A DNA stretch of 64,000 nt from Pseudoclavibacter sp. RFBB5 (GCF_002931555.1 NZ_PSTZ01000007.1:1171087-1235086); one strand, 5' to 3'; positions 7,533 to 18,488 are shown, counted from the stretch's first letter. The notes: a model not told the origin generated them from the sequence alone. Translations and numbers: made by a program.

Positions 7533-8603
7533 CTACTTGACCTCGGGGAGCGCCGTGCGGGCAGCTTCCGGGTCCATGCCGCTCGCGATGAGCAGGTCGA
7601 CGACGAGGGGCCTGCACTGCATGAGCAGCACGGAATCGGCGAGCTGCGCCCCGTGCAGATGGTCGGGCTCCAGTCGCGCCGCCGCGATGAGCAGCGTCTG
7701 CCGGGACTGGTGCAGCATGGCGTCGTCGTCGAGGCCCAGCCGCATCTCGAGCATGCCCGACTGGATGTCGCCGAGAAGGTCAGCGAGCTCTTCGCGGTGG
7801 CGTCCGTCCCAGGACAGCGACCAGGCGCGACGGGCGAGCACGCGCAGGTTCCGAGTGGCGAGGTCGATGCTCGTGCGGAGCTCCACCAGGCGATCGACTC
7901 GCCCGCGGTGATGGCGCATGAACGGCGACAGGCGGGCGATGGATGCGGCGCTCTCGAGCTCCGTCGACCAGGCGTCGAGCGTGTCCTGCGTCCGGCGCAG
8001 CTCCTCGAGCGCGGCGAGCCCGGCGTCGCTGTCGCCGCGACGCAGCGCCTGAGAGATGTCGCCGAGCGCCTGCGCCAATGCCCCGATGAGACCCTTGGCC
8101 TCGTTCTTGGCGAGCGCCGCCGCGTTGCGCGGCACGAGCGCTGTGGCCGCGATCGCGACGGCCCCGCCGATGACGGCGTCCAGGAGCCGCGAGTACTCGG
8201 CCACGCCCTGCACCGGGATGAGCTGCACCAGCGAAGCCTGGACCGCGGCGCCGATCGCGAAGCCCGGGCTCGGGTGCACGAGCCGCCCGAGCAGGAGCAC
8301 GACGGCCAGGACGACCGCGACCTGCCAGACGCCGCGCCCGAAGAGCACCAGCGAGAGATTGGAGAGCAGCACCCCGAAGGTGATGCCGAGCGCGGTGTCG
8401 AACACGCGACGGGGCCGCGCATCCCGCTGCAGCCCGAGACTCGTGATCGCCACCGTCACCGCGAGGAACGGTATGGGATGCCCGAGCCCCCAGTGTGCAA
8501 TCGCGTAGGCCACGAACGCGGCCGCCGTGATCTGCACGACCGCCGGCAGGGATGCGCGAACGCGAGCGAACGCGGCCCCGACGCCGACCGCCGGAGCCGC
8601 CAC
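7533..8603 (-). CDS. FUSC/aromatic acid exporter family membrane protein
   Basis: A 356-aa protein starting at GTG 8603. About six membrane segments lie in residues 20-160, including GHPIPFLAVTVAITSLGLQ and the PRRVFDTALGITFGVLLSNL pattern of FUSC/ArAE proteins. A long charged helical cytoplasmic domain follows, with LAKNEAKGLIGALAQALGDI at its start. The family exports aromatic acids or stays uncharacterised. Its start is 2 nt after the ygfZ stop, so it is the last gene of the nitrobindin-ygfZ-FUSC operon. Confidence 0.82.
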   Translation of the reverse strand: MAAPAVGVGAAFARVRASLPAVVQITAAAFVAYAIAHWGLGHPIPFLAVTVAITSLGLQRDARPRRVFDTALGITFGVLLSNLSLVLFGRGVWQVAVVLAVVLLLGRLVHPSPGFAIGAAVQASLVQLIPVQGVAEYSRLLDAVIGGAVAIAATALVPRNAAALAKNEAKGLIGALAQALGDISQALRRGDSDAGLAALEELRRTQDTLDAWSTELESAASIARLSPFMRHHRGRVDRLVELRTSIDLATRNLRVLARRAWSLSWDGRHREELADLLGDIQSGMLEMRLGLDDDAMLHQSRQTLLIAAARLEPDHLHGAQLADSVLLMQCRPLVVDLLIASGMDPEAARTALPEVK

Positions 8604-8605
8604 GT

Positions 8606-9811
8606 CTACTGCCCGCGGCGCTCGAGGCGCGGCAGCCGTGGCACCTCGGCCGCTCGTCCCGCACCCGGCGAGACGATCGTCGTGGCACTCGCCGTGACCT
8701 GCTGCTCGTCAGCGAGGTGCGCGACGAGGGTGGCGTCCTCCGGGAGGGAACGCTTCACGAGCGCAAGTGCGATGGGTCCGTCCTCGTGGTGAATGGCCAC
8801 GGAGCTGATTCGACCGACCGTCTGCGCCCCGGCGTCGCCCTCGACCGACAGGGTGCTCCCGGCCTCGGGAAGCTCACCGAGCGAGCCGTCGAGGTCGAGC
8901 AGGACGATCCTGCGCGGCGGGCGGCCCAGGAAGTGCACCTTCGCGACGGTCTCCTGCCCGCGGTAGCAGCCCTTCTCCAGGTGTACGGCGCTACGGAGCC
9001 AATCGAATTCGTGCGGGATGGCGCGGGAGTCGACCTCGGCGCCGAGGCGAGGCCGCCAGGCGGCGATGCGCAGCGCCTCGAGCGCATGCATGCCTGCGAT
9101 GGGCAGCTCGCCGGACGCAGCGCGGTCGACGATGGTCTGCAGCCGTGCACGTTCGACCACGTGCAGCTTGAGGGGGAAGTCGGCCCCCGGGTGCGCGTCG
9201 GTGATGCCTTCAGCAGGCAGGACCGGGTATGCCGAGTAGCTCCAGCCGTGCTCCGGCGGCGCGGCCCACGGGTCGCTCCACACGAGTGGGGTGCCGTTCG
9301 GGGCTGCTGCACCGAGGTCCAGCTCGCCGAGCGTCGCCATCACGGCGAACTCGCCGGTCACCTCGGCGACCTGCACGTCGAGCATGAACCGCATGCGGTT
9401 CAGCCAGGCCGCGAAAGCGGGGGCGAAATCTCGCTCGGTGATCAGCCAGGTGGCGGCGCCGTCGTCGACGACGGCCGCAGCGTGCTCGATGTGACCCTGG
9501 ATGTCGAGGAGCAGGGTCTCCGCGCTCTCACCGGGCTGGAGCGTTGTGAGACGCTGCGAGGTGAGCGAGTCGAGCCAGCTGAGCCTGTCGCCGCCGGTGA
9601 GGCGGAGGATCCCGAGATGCGATGCGTCCACCACGGAGCGGCCCGCAGCGAGGTCGCGCTGATCGGCCGTCACCTGCCCGTAGTGCCAGGCGACGCCCGC
9701 GTCGATGCCGACGCCCTCCACCGCTCCGGGTAGCGCGAGGAACGCCGAGCGATACGGCTGGGGCTCGTCGGCGGCCGCCGCCGAGCCGCTCGGAACAGCC
9801 TGCTCAGTCAA
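8606..9811 (-). CDS. ygfZ: Folate-binding YgfZ/CAF17-like Fe-S cluster protein
   Basis: A 401-aa protein with the YgfZ signature EKGCYRGQETVAKVHFLGRP. Its conserved Cys is needed for tetrahydrofolate-dependent help in Fe-S enzyme maturation in the family. The N-terminal half has the aminomethyltransferase-like fold (LRLTGGDRLSWLDSLTSQRL). The start appears to be TTG at 9811, inside the end of the nitrobindin gene (8-nt overlap), indicating translational coupling; no ATG or GTG fits better. Confidence 0.88.
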   Translation of the reverse strand: MTEQAVPSGSAAAADEPQPYRSAFLALPGAVEGVGIDAGVAWHYGQVTADQRDLAAGRSVVDASHLGILRLTGGDRLSWLDSLTSQRLTTLQPGESAETLLLDIQGHIEHAAAVVDDGAATWLITERDFAPAFAAWLNRMRFMLDVQVAEVTGEFAVMATLGELDLGAAAPNGTPLVWSDPWAAPPEHGWSYSAYPVLPAEGITDAHPGADFPLKLHVVERARLQTIVDRAASGELPIAGMHALEALRIAAWRPRLGAEVDSRAIPHEFDWLRSAVHLEKGCYRGQETVAKVHFLGRPPRRIVLLDLDGSLGELPEAGSTLSVEGDAGAQTVGRISSVAIHHEDGPIALALVKRSLPEDATLVAHLADEQQVTASATTIVSPGAGRAAEVPRLPRLERRGQ

Positions 9812-10418
9812 GCTTGGCCAGCTTCGCCGACGCGTGGGTCGCCAGCTCCTGGCCGAGGGCCGCGATGTCCCACGCCCACAGCAGCTCGCCCGCGACGTAG
9901 CCGTACATGCGGGTCGACGCGGTGAACTCCTTCGCGCCGGGCGCGAGCAGGACTTCCTCGGTCTTCAGGTCGATGCGCGGGCCTCTGGCGCTGCCGCTGT
10001 ACCGCTCGAGCAGTCCGGTCGGATGCACGATCGACACCTCGAGTGGGAACGCCTGGTCGTCGTCGCGCAGTCCCTCGACGCCATCGGCGTCCGTGATCGT
10101 GGCCGGGGCGGTCGGGGGCAGGTAGCCGGGGCCGACATCGCCGTCGTCCCGGGTGCGAGCCAGCCGCCAGAACCCGGTCTCGCCCGTGAGCGGGACCTGC
10201 ACTGGCTCGTCGCCGGTGCCTTCCTCGAGCCACAGCTGGGCAGAGTAGTTGAGGTAGGGAAGACCGTCATGGCTGAAGCTCACGCGCTGGCGGAACGCCT
10301 GCTCGCGCACCTCTTCGCCCACCTTGTACTCGACGTGGCCGGTTCCCTCCCACACGCCGAGAAGCCAGGAGAGCGGCACGATCTCCGGCGGGAGGTCAGT
10401 GGGGATGTCGTAGACCAT
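9804..10418 (-). CDS. Nitrobindin-like heme-binding beta-barrel (FABP family) protein
   Basis: A 204-aa protein with the nitrobindin motif GxWxGxG as [13 protein letters not shown], and a conserved C-terminal His in [13 protein letters not shown] at the position of the heme-coordinating histidine of mycobacterial and plant nitrobindins. Members bind ferric heme and isomerise peroxynitrite to nitrate. It is the first gene of an operon with ygfZ and the FUSC gene. Being next to an Fe-S maturation factor fits a role in reactive nitrogen stress, but that link is inferred. Confidence 0.85.
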   Translation of the reverse strand: MVYDIPTDLPPEIVPLSWLLGVWEGTGHVEYKVGEEVREQAFRQRVSFSHDGLPYLNYSAQLWLEEGTGDEPVQVPLTGETGFWRLARTRDDGDVGPGYLPPTAPATITDADGVEGLRDDDQAFPLEVSIVHPTGLLERYSGSARGPRIDLKTEEVLLAPGAKEFTASTRMYGYVAGELLWAWDIAALGQELATHASAKLAKLD

Positions 10419-10465
10419 CGGTGGTTTCCTCTCGATCCGGCTGCAGTGTCGCTCCGCTTGGCTGC

Positions 10466-10582
10466 TTAGTTCTGGCCCTTGAAGAGGTTCTTGAGCACGA
10501 CCACGGAGACGAAGCTGATGGCGACGAGCGCGAGCACCAGCAGCCCGGTGAAGATGATTTCGATAACAAGCACGGTGTCCAT
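10466..10582 (-). CDS. 38-aa single-pass membrane protein
   Basis: This short frame begins [20 protein letters not shown] at the ATG 10582-10580 and ends [11 protein letters not shown] before TAA. One strong hydrophobic helix spans about residues 4-30 and is followed by a basic tail. The coding pattern is clean and it lies just upstream of the nitrobindin operon on the same strand. Function is unknown; it may be a small regulatory membrane peptide. Confidence 0.55.
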   Translation of the reverse strand: MDTVLVIEIIFTGLLVLALVAISFVSVVVLKNLFKGQN

Positions 10583-10598
10583 GCCGACCATCTTAGCC

Positions 10599-10703
10599 GT
10601 GCGGATGCACGCGAGAGTCAGTGCGGATGCACGCGAGTGTCAGTGCGGATGCACGCGAGTGTCAGTGCGGATGCACGCGAGAGTCAGTGCGGGTGCACGC
10701 GAG
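10599..10703. repeat. 22-bp tandem repeat, about 4.8 copies
   Basis: Units begin at 10599, 10621, 10643, 10665 and 10687 (partial). The unit reads GTGCGGATGCACGCGAGAG then TCA, with A/T variation at one position (GAGAG or GAGTG) and one A-to-G change in the last copy. Each unit contains the mini-hairpin GTGC-GGAT-GCAC. It fills the gap between two minus-strand membrane-protein genes. Confidence 0.9.
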
Positions 10704-10714
10704 ACGCGGCGCGG

Positions 10715-11005
10715 CTAGCTGTGGCTCGGCGTGCCCACGACGGCGTCTCCACCGAGCAGCGCGAAGCCGAGCGAGGCGACGCCGAGCACGACGAGGGCGC
10801 CGACGAGGCTGAGGCTCATCCTCATGATGAACCCGTCGCTCTCCTGCAGGCGGAGCTGGAGGAGGCAGGTGAGACAGATGAGCGTCAGCATCAGGATGCT
10901 CACCCAGACCAGGTGCCGCGAGGGGTCGGCGAGGATCGCGACGCCGAACACTCCGACGATGGCCGCCAGCCAGACGATGCCGATGCTCACTCGTTCGCGG
11001 GTCAT
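10715..11005 (-). CDS. Small multi-pass membrane protein
   Basis: A 96-aa protein starting [20 protein letters not shown] at the ATG 11005; an upstream in-frame ATG at 11020 would add MHNGA. Four hydrophobic segments cover nearly the whole chain, with a short charged loop [10 protein letters not shown] in the middle. Function is unknown. It is divergent from the GlnR-like regulator gene. Confidence 0.65.
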   Translation of the reverse strand: MTRERVSIGIVWLAAIVGVFGVAILADPSRHLVWVSILMLTLICLTCLLQLRLQESDGFIMRMSLSLVGALVVLGVASLGFALLGGDAVVGTPSHS

Positions 11006-11086
11006 TGCCCCATTGTGCACGCTGGAGCTGTCCCGAGGGTGCGTAGACTAGCCAGCGAGTCCGACCAAACATCGAGGAGGCCACAT

Positions 11087-11803
11087 TTGGCAGACGTCCT
11101 CTTGTTCAGCGCCGGCGGCGTCGAGCACGCTCTCCCTTCCCTCACTCTGCTGGCGCACCGCGTCCGGGTGCTCCCTCCGACCGCATCCGCCCTCGCGTCG
11201 GCCCCCCAAGCCGATGCCAACATCATCGACGGCACCAGCGACCTCCCCAGCGCGAAGCGACTGTGCGGGGTGCTCAACACGATCGAGTCGTCGGTTCCGG
11301 TGCTCCTCGCCATCACGGAGGGAGGCCTCCCGGCCATCTCCTCCGACTGGGGCATCGGCGACGTCATCCTGCGCACTGCAGGACCGGCGGAGGTGGATGC
11401 GCGCATCCGTCTGCTGCGCCCACAGGCCGCTGTGGAGGAGCCGAGCGGCACGATCGCCATCGGCCCCCTGACGATCGACGAGCACAGCTACACCGCCAGG
11501 TACCGCGGACGCACCCTCGACCTCACCTTCAAGGAGTTCGAGCTGCTGCGCTACCTGGCCTCGCATCCCGACCACGTGTTCACGCGCGAACGGCTGCTGA
11601 GCGAGGTGTGGGGGTACGACTACTTCGGCGGCACACGCACGGTCGACGTGCACGTGCGGCGTCTCCGCGCGAAGCTCGGCGACCAGGAGAGCGTCATCGG
11701 CACGGTCCGCAATGTCGGCTACCGCCTGCTGCGCGGGGGCGAGGCTTCCCGCGACGAGCCTTCGGCCACGGGCCACGCAGACGAAGCGACCGCCAAGGCC
11801 TAG
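11087..11803 (+). CDS. GlnR-like orphan winged-helix response regulator
   Basis: A 238-aa protein starting at TTG 11087, with GAGGAGG at 11074-11080. The N-terminal part ([20 protein letters not shown]) is receiver-like but lacks the full acidic pocket and the conserved Lys, as in actinobacterial GlnR. The C-terminal domain [20 protein letters not shown] followed by [18 protein letters not shown] and [11 protein letters not shown] is an OmpR-type winged helix close to GlnR. GlnR regulates nitrogen assimilation in actinomycetes; here the assignment rests on overall similarity. mshD follows 8 nt downstream. Confidence 0.82.
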   Translation: MADVLLFSAGGVEHALPSLTLLAHRVRVLPPTASALASAPQADANIIDGTSDLPSAKRLCGVLNTIESSVPVLLAITEGGLPAISSDWGIGDVILRTAGPAEVDARIRLLRPQAAVEEPSGTIAIGPLTIDEHSYTARYRGRTLDLTFKEFELLRYLASHPDHVFTRERLLSEVWGYDYFGGTRTVDVHVRRLRAKLGDQESVIGTVRNVGYRLLRGGEASRDEPSATGHADEATAKA

Positions 11804-11811
11804 GAGCCGAG

Positions 11812-12690
11812 ATGCCCGAAACGTCCGAGATCTCCACCGCGGCATCTGCCGACGTTCGCGGCGAGGAGATCCGCGCCATCACCGACGCCGCGCTCTCGGC
11901 GGACGGCGTCTCGCCCTTCAACGAGGACACGATGCTGTCGCTCGACGCTCGGAGGCTCGCCGCCATCGACGACTCGGGTCAGCTCGTCGCCGTGGCGCTC
12001 ACGAGAGACCTCGGCGACGGAACGATCGAGGGCGAGCTGGTCGTGCATCCGAAGCATCGCCGAGCGGGCCTCGGCGCACGGCTCTACGACGCTGTCTCCT
12101 CAGCCGCTGATGCTGCCCCGGTTCTGTGGGCTCACGGGAACCTGGCGGGCGCATCGGCACTCGCCTCGAGCCGGAGCCTCGAGGCCGTGCGAACGCTCCT
12201 CAAGCTCGGGCGGCCGATCACGGAGGCCGATGCCGGCGGGTCCCCTCCCCCCGACGGCCTCACGATCGCACCCTTCACGGAAGCGGACGCCGACGACTTC
12301 CTGGCGCTGAACGCCGTCGTGTTCCGCAGCCACCCGGAGCAGGGGGCGCTCGACGCGGCAGGCCTCGACGCGCGACGGTCGACCGACTGGTTCGACGCCG
12401 ACGACTTCCTGCTCCTGCGCGACGAAGACGGCGCTCTCCTCGGCTACAACTGGCTCAAGCGAGAAGGCGAGGAGGTCGAGATCTACGTCGTCGGCATCGC
12501 ACCGGAGGCAGCGGGCCGCGGGCTCGGCCGCGCCCTCATGCAGGCCGGCCTGCAGCGGATGCACGCGACCGGCGCCAGGGAGACCTCGCTGTACGTGGAG
12601 GGCGACAACACGGCAGCACTCGCGCTCTACCGGTCCCTCGGCTACGAGCAGCTCTCGATCGACGTGCAGTACCGACACACCCGTTCATGA
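11812..12690 (+). CDS. mshD: Mycothiol synthase (GNAT family)
   Basis: A 292-aa protein with two GNAT folds. The N-terminal half has GELVVHPKHRRAGLGARLYDAV and the C-terminal half VVGIAPEAAGRGLGRALMQAGL, each with the acetyl-CoA loop R/QxxGxG/A. The C-terminal YVEGDNTAALALYRSLGY is typical of MshD. It transfers an acetyl group to Cys-GlcN-Ins, the last step of mycothiol synthesis, and so marks a mycothiol-producing actinobacterium. It is likely co-transcribed with the GlnR-like gene. Confidence 0.92.
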   Translation: MPETSEISTAASADVRGEEIRAITDAALSADGVSPFNEDTMLSLDARRLAAIDDSGQLVAVALTRDLGDGTIEGELVVHPKHRRAGLGARLYDAVSSAADAAPVLWAHGNLAGASALASSRSLEAVRTLLKLGRPITEADAGGSPPPDGLTIAPFTEADADDFLALNAVVFRSHPEQGALDAAGLDARRSTDWFDADDFLLLRDEDGALLGYNWLKREGEEVEIYVVGIAPEAAGRGLGRALMQAGLQRMHATGARETSLYVEGDNTAALALYRSLGYEQLSIDVQYRHTRS

Positions 12691-12798
12691 TCCGTTTGAA
12701 TGGGTCTGCTGAGCTTCACCCCCACAGGATCATCTCGATCCTGCGGGACAGGCGCATCGAGGCACCGTTCTTCTCCGCACACCTGCAAGGATGACCGC

Positions 12799-14928
<2,130 letters not shown>

Positions 14929-14932
14929 CCGG

Positions 14933-15892
14933 ATGACGATCGACTCCCCTGCCGCCTCGCGCACCGTCTACGCGGCAGGCGCTGTGCTGTGGCATGAAGA
15001 CATCGCAGACGACAAGCTCAAGGTGCTGGTCATCCATCGTGGGCGCCACGGCGACTACTCGCTGCCCAAGGGCAAGGTGGACCCCGGCGAGACGCTGCCG
15101 GAGACCGCCGCGCGCGAGGTCGAGGAGGAGACCGGATACGAGGCGAAGCTCGGCGCGCCGCTCGGGTACATCGAGTACGTCATGCCGAACGGCCGACCGA
15201 AAGAGGTGCACTACTGGACGGCCGAGGTCGACGAGGCATCCTTCGAGGCGCACGTCTTCGAGCCGAACGACGAGGTCGACGCCATCGAGTGGGTCTCCCT
15301 GAAGAAGGCCAAGAAGCTCCTCAGCTACGACAGGGACCGCGAGCTGCTCGAGGTCTTCGCCGACCGGTACCGCCGTGGCCTGCACCGGACCTTCGCGATC
15401 CTCGTGCTGCGCCACGCGACGGCCGTGCCCCCGCAGTCGTGGCCTGGCGACGACGACTCCCGGCCGATAACCGCCCGCGGTCTCGAGCAGGCGGAGACGG
15501 TCGTGCCCATCCTCCGGGCCTTCGGACCGGAGGCCGTCATCACCTCGAACGCCGTCCGCTGCCGCTCGACGGTCGCTCCCATCAGCTCGCTCCTCGGGCT
15601 GACGCCGCAGGTCGAGCGCAGCATCGCTCAGGGCTCGTACACGCGAGACGAGGAGGAGCTCGACGAGGTCGTCCGGAAGCTCATCGCCAAGCGCCGCAGC
15701 ACCGTGATCTGCAGTCACTCACCGGTCATGCCCGCCATCGTCCGCTCCATCGCGCTGTACACCGCGACGCGCCCGAGCTCGCTCGCGCGGCACGCCATGC
15801 TCTCGACCGGTGAGTGCTCCGTCATCCACGTGCCCGTCAATCACCCGAGGGCGGGCGTCGTCGCCGCCGAGACGCACGGTCCGATCACCTGA
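14933..15892 (+). CDS. mutT1: MutT1-type Nudix hydrolase fused to histidine phosphatase
   Basis: A 319-aa two-domain protein. The Nudix box GKVDPGETLPETAAREVEEE (about residues 47-66) defines the first domain. The second begins with the phosphohistidine motif LVLRHATA, includes SNAVRCRSTV and ends with the second histidine in VICSHSPVMP. Mycobacterial MutT1 has the same layout and hydrolyses 8-oxo-(d)GTP and diadenosine polyphosphates, the second domain finishing the dephosphorylation. Placement right after ppk1 is common in actinobacteria. Confidence 0.9.
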   Translation: MTIDSPAASRTVYAAGAVLWHEDIADDKLKVLVIHRGRHGDYSLPKGKVDPGETLPETAAREVEEETGYEAKLGAPLGYIEYVMPNGRPKEVHYWTAEVDEASFEAHVFEPNDEVDAIEWVSLKKAKKLLSYDRDRELLEVFADRYRRGLHRTFAILVLRHATAVPPQSWPGDDDSRPITARGLEQAETVVPILRAFGPEAVITSNAVRCRSTVAPISSLLGLTPQVERSIAQGSYTRDEEELDEVVRKLIAKRRSTVICSHSPVMPAIVRSIALYTATRPSSLARHAMLSTGECSVIHVPVNHPRAGVVAAETHGPIT

Positions 15893-15929
15893 CCCCCGCC
15901 GTCGGATCCGCCCGTGCGGGTGCCGATCC

Positions 15930-15973
15930 GTTCACCCGCGCGTCACGTCCCGTCCACTTCTCGTCCATACTGA
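15930..15973 (+). promoter_or_regulatory. PHO box direct repeats upstream of pstS1
   Basis: Four consecutive 11-nt units: GTTCACCCGCG (15930-15940), CGTCACGTCCC, GTCCACTTCTC and GTCCATACTGA (to 15973). They follow the GTTCACC direct-repeat pattern of actinobacterial PhoP/RegX3 operators and lie about 65 nt before the pstS1 start. Confidence 0.78.
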
Positions 15974-16039
15974 TTCAGGCCCGTAGTCGGTCCCCGTGGG
16001 TCCTGGGATCGCCTGACACCTGATGGCAGAAGGAACTCG

Positions 16040-17122
16040 ATGCACCACTCCCGAGCACTCGCCGCCCTGGCGCTCCTCGCAACCACCGTTCTGGCGACGA
16101 GCGGATGCGCGCTCAACGAGATCTCGGTCAGCAAGGACCCCCGCTCGCAGCACCTGTCCGGCGTGCTGAGCGCGTCGGGCGCCTCCTCGCAGGGCGTCGC
16201 GCAGACGGCGTGGATCGCAGGCTTCTACCCCATCGAGCCCGACGTTCGAGTGAACTACGCGGGTGGCGGCTCCGGTGCCGGCCGTTCGGACTTCCAGAAC
16301 GGCACCTCCGCCTTCATCGGCTCCGACCGCGCCTTCGACCTCGAGGAGATCGAGGAGGGCCCGTTCCGGACGTGCGCAGACGGCAGCGACCTCGTGGAGA
16401 TCCCCGCCTACATCTCCCCCATCGCCGTGGCGTTCGCGCTCGACGGCGTCGACGAGCTGCGCCTCGACGCGGCGACGATCGCCGGAATCTTCGCCGGAGA
16501 CATCGACTCGTGGGATGCGCCGGAGATCGCGTCCCTGAACCCGGACGCCGCCTTGCCGTCGCTGGCCATCACCCCCGTGCACCGCTCGGACAAGTCCGGG
16601 ACGACCGGCAACTTCACCGCCTACCTCGACGAGGCGGCAGGCGACGCCTGGAGCTACGGCGAAGTCGACGAGTGGCCGGTCGAGAGCGGCGAGGCGGCCC
16701 AGGAGAGCGCCGGCATGCAGCAGGCGCTCCGCGCCAACGGCACGATCGGGTACATGGATGCGTCCGCAGCCGACGGCCTCACGACCGCCTCCGTCGAGAC
16801 GGGCGGCGAGTACGTGCCCTTCTCCCCCGAAGCCGCCGCGGCCGTCGTCGACAACTCGACGATCGAAGCAGGGCGCGCCGCGACCGACCTCGCCTTCGAG
16901 CTCAACCGCACGACGCCGGGCGTCTACCCGATCGTGCTCGTCTCCTACCTCATCGGCTGCGCCGAGTACGCAGACGCCGACGAGGGCACCAACGCGAAGG
17001 CCTACTTCAGCTACGTCGTGAGCGAGGAGGGGCAGGCGGCATCGGCAGAGGCTGCCGGATCCGCGCCCATCTCCGCCACCCTCCGCGCGCAGATCGAGCC
17101 CGTCCTGGAGCAGATGAAGTAG
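16040..17122 (+). CDS. pstS: Phosphate-binding lipoprotein PstS (first copy)
   Basis: A 360-aa protein with a lipoprotein signal ending LATSGC. Phosphate-binding motifs of PstS are present: SASGASSQG, the glycine-rich YAGGGSGAGRSDF, FIGSDRAF and HRSDKSGTTGNF. It binds periplasm-side phosphate and hands it to PstCA. Start at ATG 16040 with AAGGAA upstream. A second pstS follows 147 nt downstream; both have their own PHO box. Confidence 0.95.
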   Translation: MHHSRALAALALLATTVLATSGCALNEISVSKDPRSQHLSGVLSASGASSQGVAQTAWIAGFYPIEPDVRVNYAGGGSGAGRSDFQNGTSAFIGSDRAFDLEEIEEGPFRTCADGSDLVEIPAYISPIAVAFALDGVDELRLDAATIAGIFAGDIDSWDAPEIASLNPDAALPSLAITPVHRSDKSGTTGNFTAYLDEAAGDAWSYGEVDEWPVESGEAAQESAGMQQALRANGTIGYMDASAADGLTTASVETGGEYVPFSPEAAAAVVDNSTIEAGRAATDLAFELNRTTPGVYPIVLVSYLIGCAEYADADEGTNAKAYFSYVVSEEGQAASAEAAGSAPISATLRAQIEPVLEQMK

Positions 17123-17157
17123 CGGATGCGGGTGAAATCTGCGCGCATTCCCAGCCC

Positions 17158-17201
17158 GTTCACCCCCCGTTCACTTTCCCCGCCCCGTCTCGTCACCCTT
17201 C
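17158..17201 (+). promoter_or_regulatory. PHO box direct repeats upstream of pstS2
   Basis: Units of 11 nt: GTTCACCCCCC (17158-17168), GTTCACTTTCC (17169-17179), a degenerate unit (17180-17190) and CGTCACCCTTC (17191-17201). The first two are near-consensus GTTCACC repeats. They imply that pstS2 has its own RegX3-controlled promoter. Confidence 0.8.
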
Positions 17202-17269
17202 GCGCATAGCGTCACCGACGGATCGCAACTGATCCAACGGAATGTCACCTGTCCCCGAAGGGAAACTCC

Positions 17270-18364
17270 ATGAAGTTCACGCGAGTAGGCGCATCGGTCG
17301 CCATGGCCGCAATCGCCGCACTCACGCTTGCTGCCTGCGCTGGCAACGAGACTCCCGCAGCAGCACCGGGATCCGCAGACGGCGCAGACGCACTCACGGG
17401 CACCCTCGCCGCGTCGGGCGCATCGTCGCAGGGCACCGCCCAGACCTCGTGGATCGCTGGCTTCCAGGCTGTCCAGCCCGGCATCCAGATCAACTACGCG
17501 GGTGGCGGCTCCGGCGCCGGCCGCACCGACTTCACGAACGGCACGTCGGCCTTCATCGGCTCCGACCGCGCGTTCAAGATGGAAGAGATCGAAGCAGGCG
17601 GCTTCGGCAACTGCGTCGACGGCACCGACCTCGTCGAGATCCCCGCCTACATCTCCCCCATCGCCGTCGCGTTCAACGTCGAGGGCGTCGACACGCTCAA
17701 CCTCGACCCCGCGACCCTCGCCAAGATCTTCAAGGGCGAGATCACCAACTGGAACGCCCCCGAGATCGCCGCGCTCAACGCCGGCGTCACGTTCCCCGAC
17801 CTCGCCATCACGCCGGTCCACCGCTCCGACACCTCGGGCACGACGGGCAACTTCACGTCCTACCTCGTCGAGGCAGCCCCCGACGTGTGGACCTTCGAGG
17901 ACAGCGACGACTGGCCCATCGAAGGCGGCGAAGGCGCGCAGGAGACCCCCGGCGTCCAGCAGGCGCTGACCTCCGGCAACGGCACCATCGGCTACCTCGA
18001 CGCATCCGCAGCCGGCGACCTCAGCACGGCAGCCATCCAGACGGGCTCCGAGTTCGTCGAGCTCTCCCCCGAGGCGGCAGCCGCCGTCGTCGACAACTCC
18101 ACGCTCGAGGAAGGCCGCGCAGCGACCGACCTCTCGTTCGAGCTCGACCGCTCGGCCGAAGGCGTCTACCCGATCGTCCTCGTCTCGTACCTCATCGGCT
18201 GCGCCGAGTACACGGACCCGGCCGTCGGAGCCAACGTCAAGGCGTACTTCGACTACGTCATCAGCCCCGAGGCGCAGGATGCGGCGGCCGAGAACGCAGG
18301 CTCCGCGCCCATCTCGGACGACCTCCGCACCCAGGCACAGGCAGCAGTCGACGCCATCAAGTAG
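17270..18364 (+). CDS. pstS: Phosphate-binding lipoprotein PstS (second copy)
   Basis: A 364-aa PstS paralogue of the preceding gene, with lipobox LAAC and the same ligand motifs (AASGASSQGTAQTSW, YAGGGSGAGRTDF, HRSDTSGTTGNF). Its start ATG 17270 has GAAGGGAAA upstream. Large parts match the first copy closely, so the pair probably arose by tandem duplication; they may differ in affinity or expression level. A hairpin separates it from pstC. Confidence 0.95.
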   Translation: MKFTRVGASVAMAAIAALTLAACAGNETPAAAPGSADGADALTGTLAASGASSQGTAQTSWIAGFQAVQPGIQINYAGGGSGAGRTDFTNGTSAFIGSDRAFKMEEIEAGGFGNCVDGTDLVEIPAYISPIAVAFNVEGVDTLNLDPATLAKIFKGEITNWNAPEIAALNAGVTFPDLAITPVHRSDTSGTTGNFTSYLVEAAPDVWTFEDSDDWPIEGGEGAQETPGVQQALTSGNGTIGYLDASAAGDLSTAAIQTGSEFVELSPEAAAAVVDNSTLEEGRAATDLSFELDRSAEGVYPIVLVSYLIGCAEYTDPAVGANVKAYFDYVISPEAQDAAAENAGSAPISDDLRTQAQAAVDAIK

Positions 18365-18390
18365 TCAGCGCGGACTGAAGTTCCGTTTCA

Positions 18391-18425
18391 GCCCGGTGCC
18401 GTGCTGTGAAAGCATGGCACCGGGC
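18391..18425 (+). terminator. Attenuator-like hairpin between pstS2 and pstC
   Basis: Fifteen-base arms at 18391-18405 (GCCCGGTGCCGTGCT) and 18411-18425 (AGCATGGCACCGGGC) pair with one G-U wobble around a 5-nt loop. No U-tract follows. It could protect the abundant pstS mRNA or reduce read-through into pstCAB. Confidence 0.65.
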
Positions 18426-18488
18426 GATTCGGCTCTCTTCAGCTCCTCGCCCCGCTCCACCCAAATGACGTAGGGAAACCCTCAGCAG

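Noticed and set aside
10421..11086. Long upstream extension of the GlnR-like frame
   Set aside because: It passes through the tandem repeat and two minus-strand genes. The receiver-like domain begins at the TTG with a strong ribosome-binding site.
12700..12798. Possible PHO box and hairpin before ppk1 (GCTTCACCCCC; CAGGATC-ATCTC-GATCCTG)
   Set aside because: Only one half-site resembles the consensus and the hairpin is short; not enough to call either.
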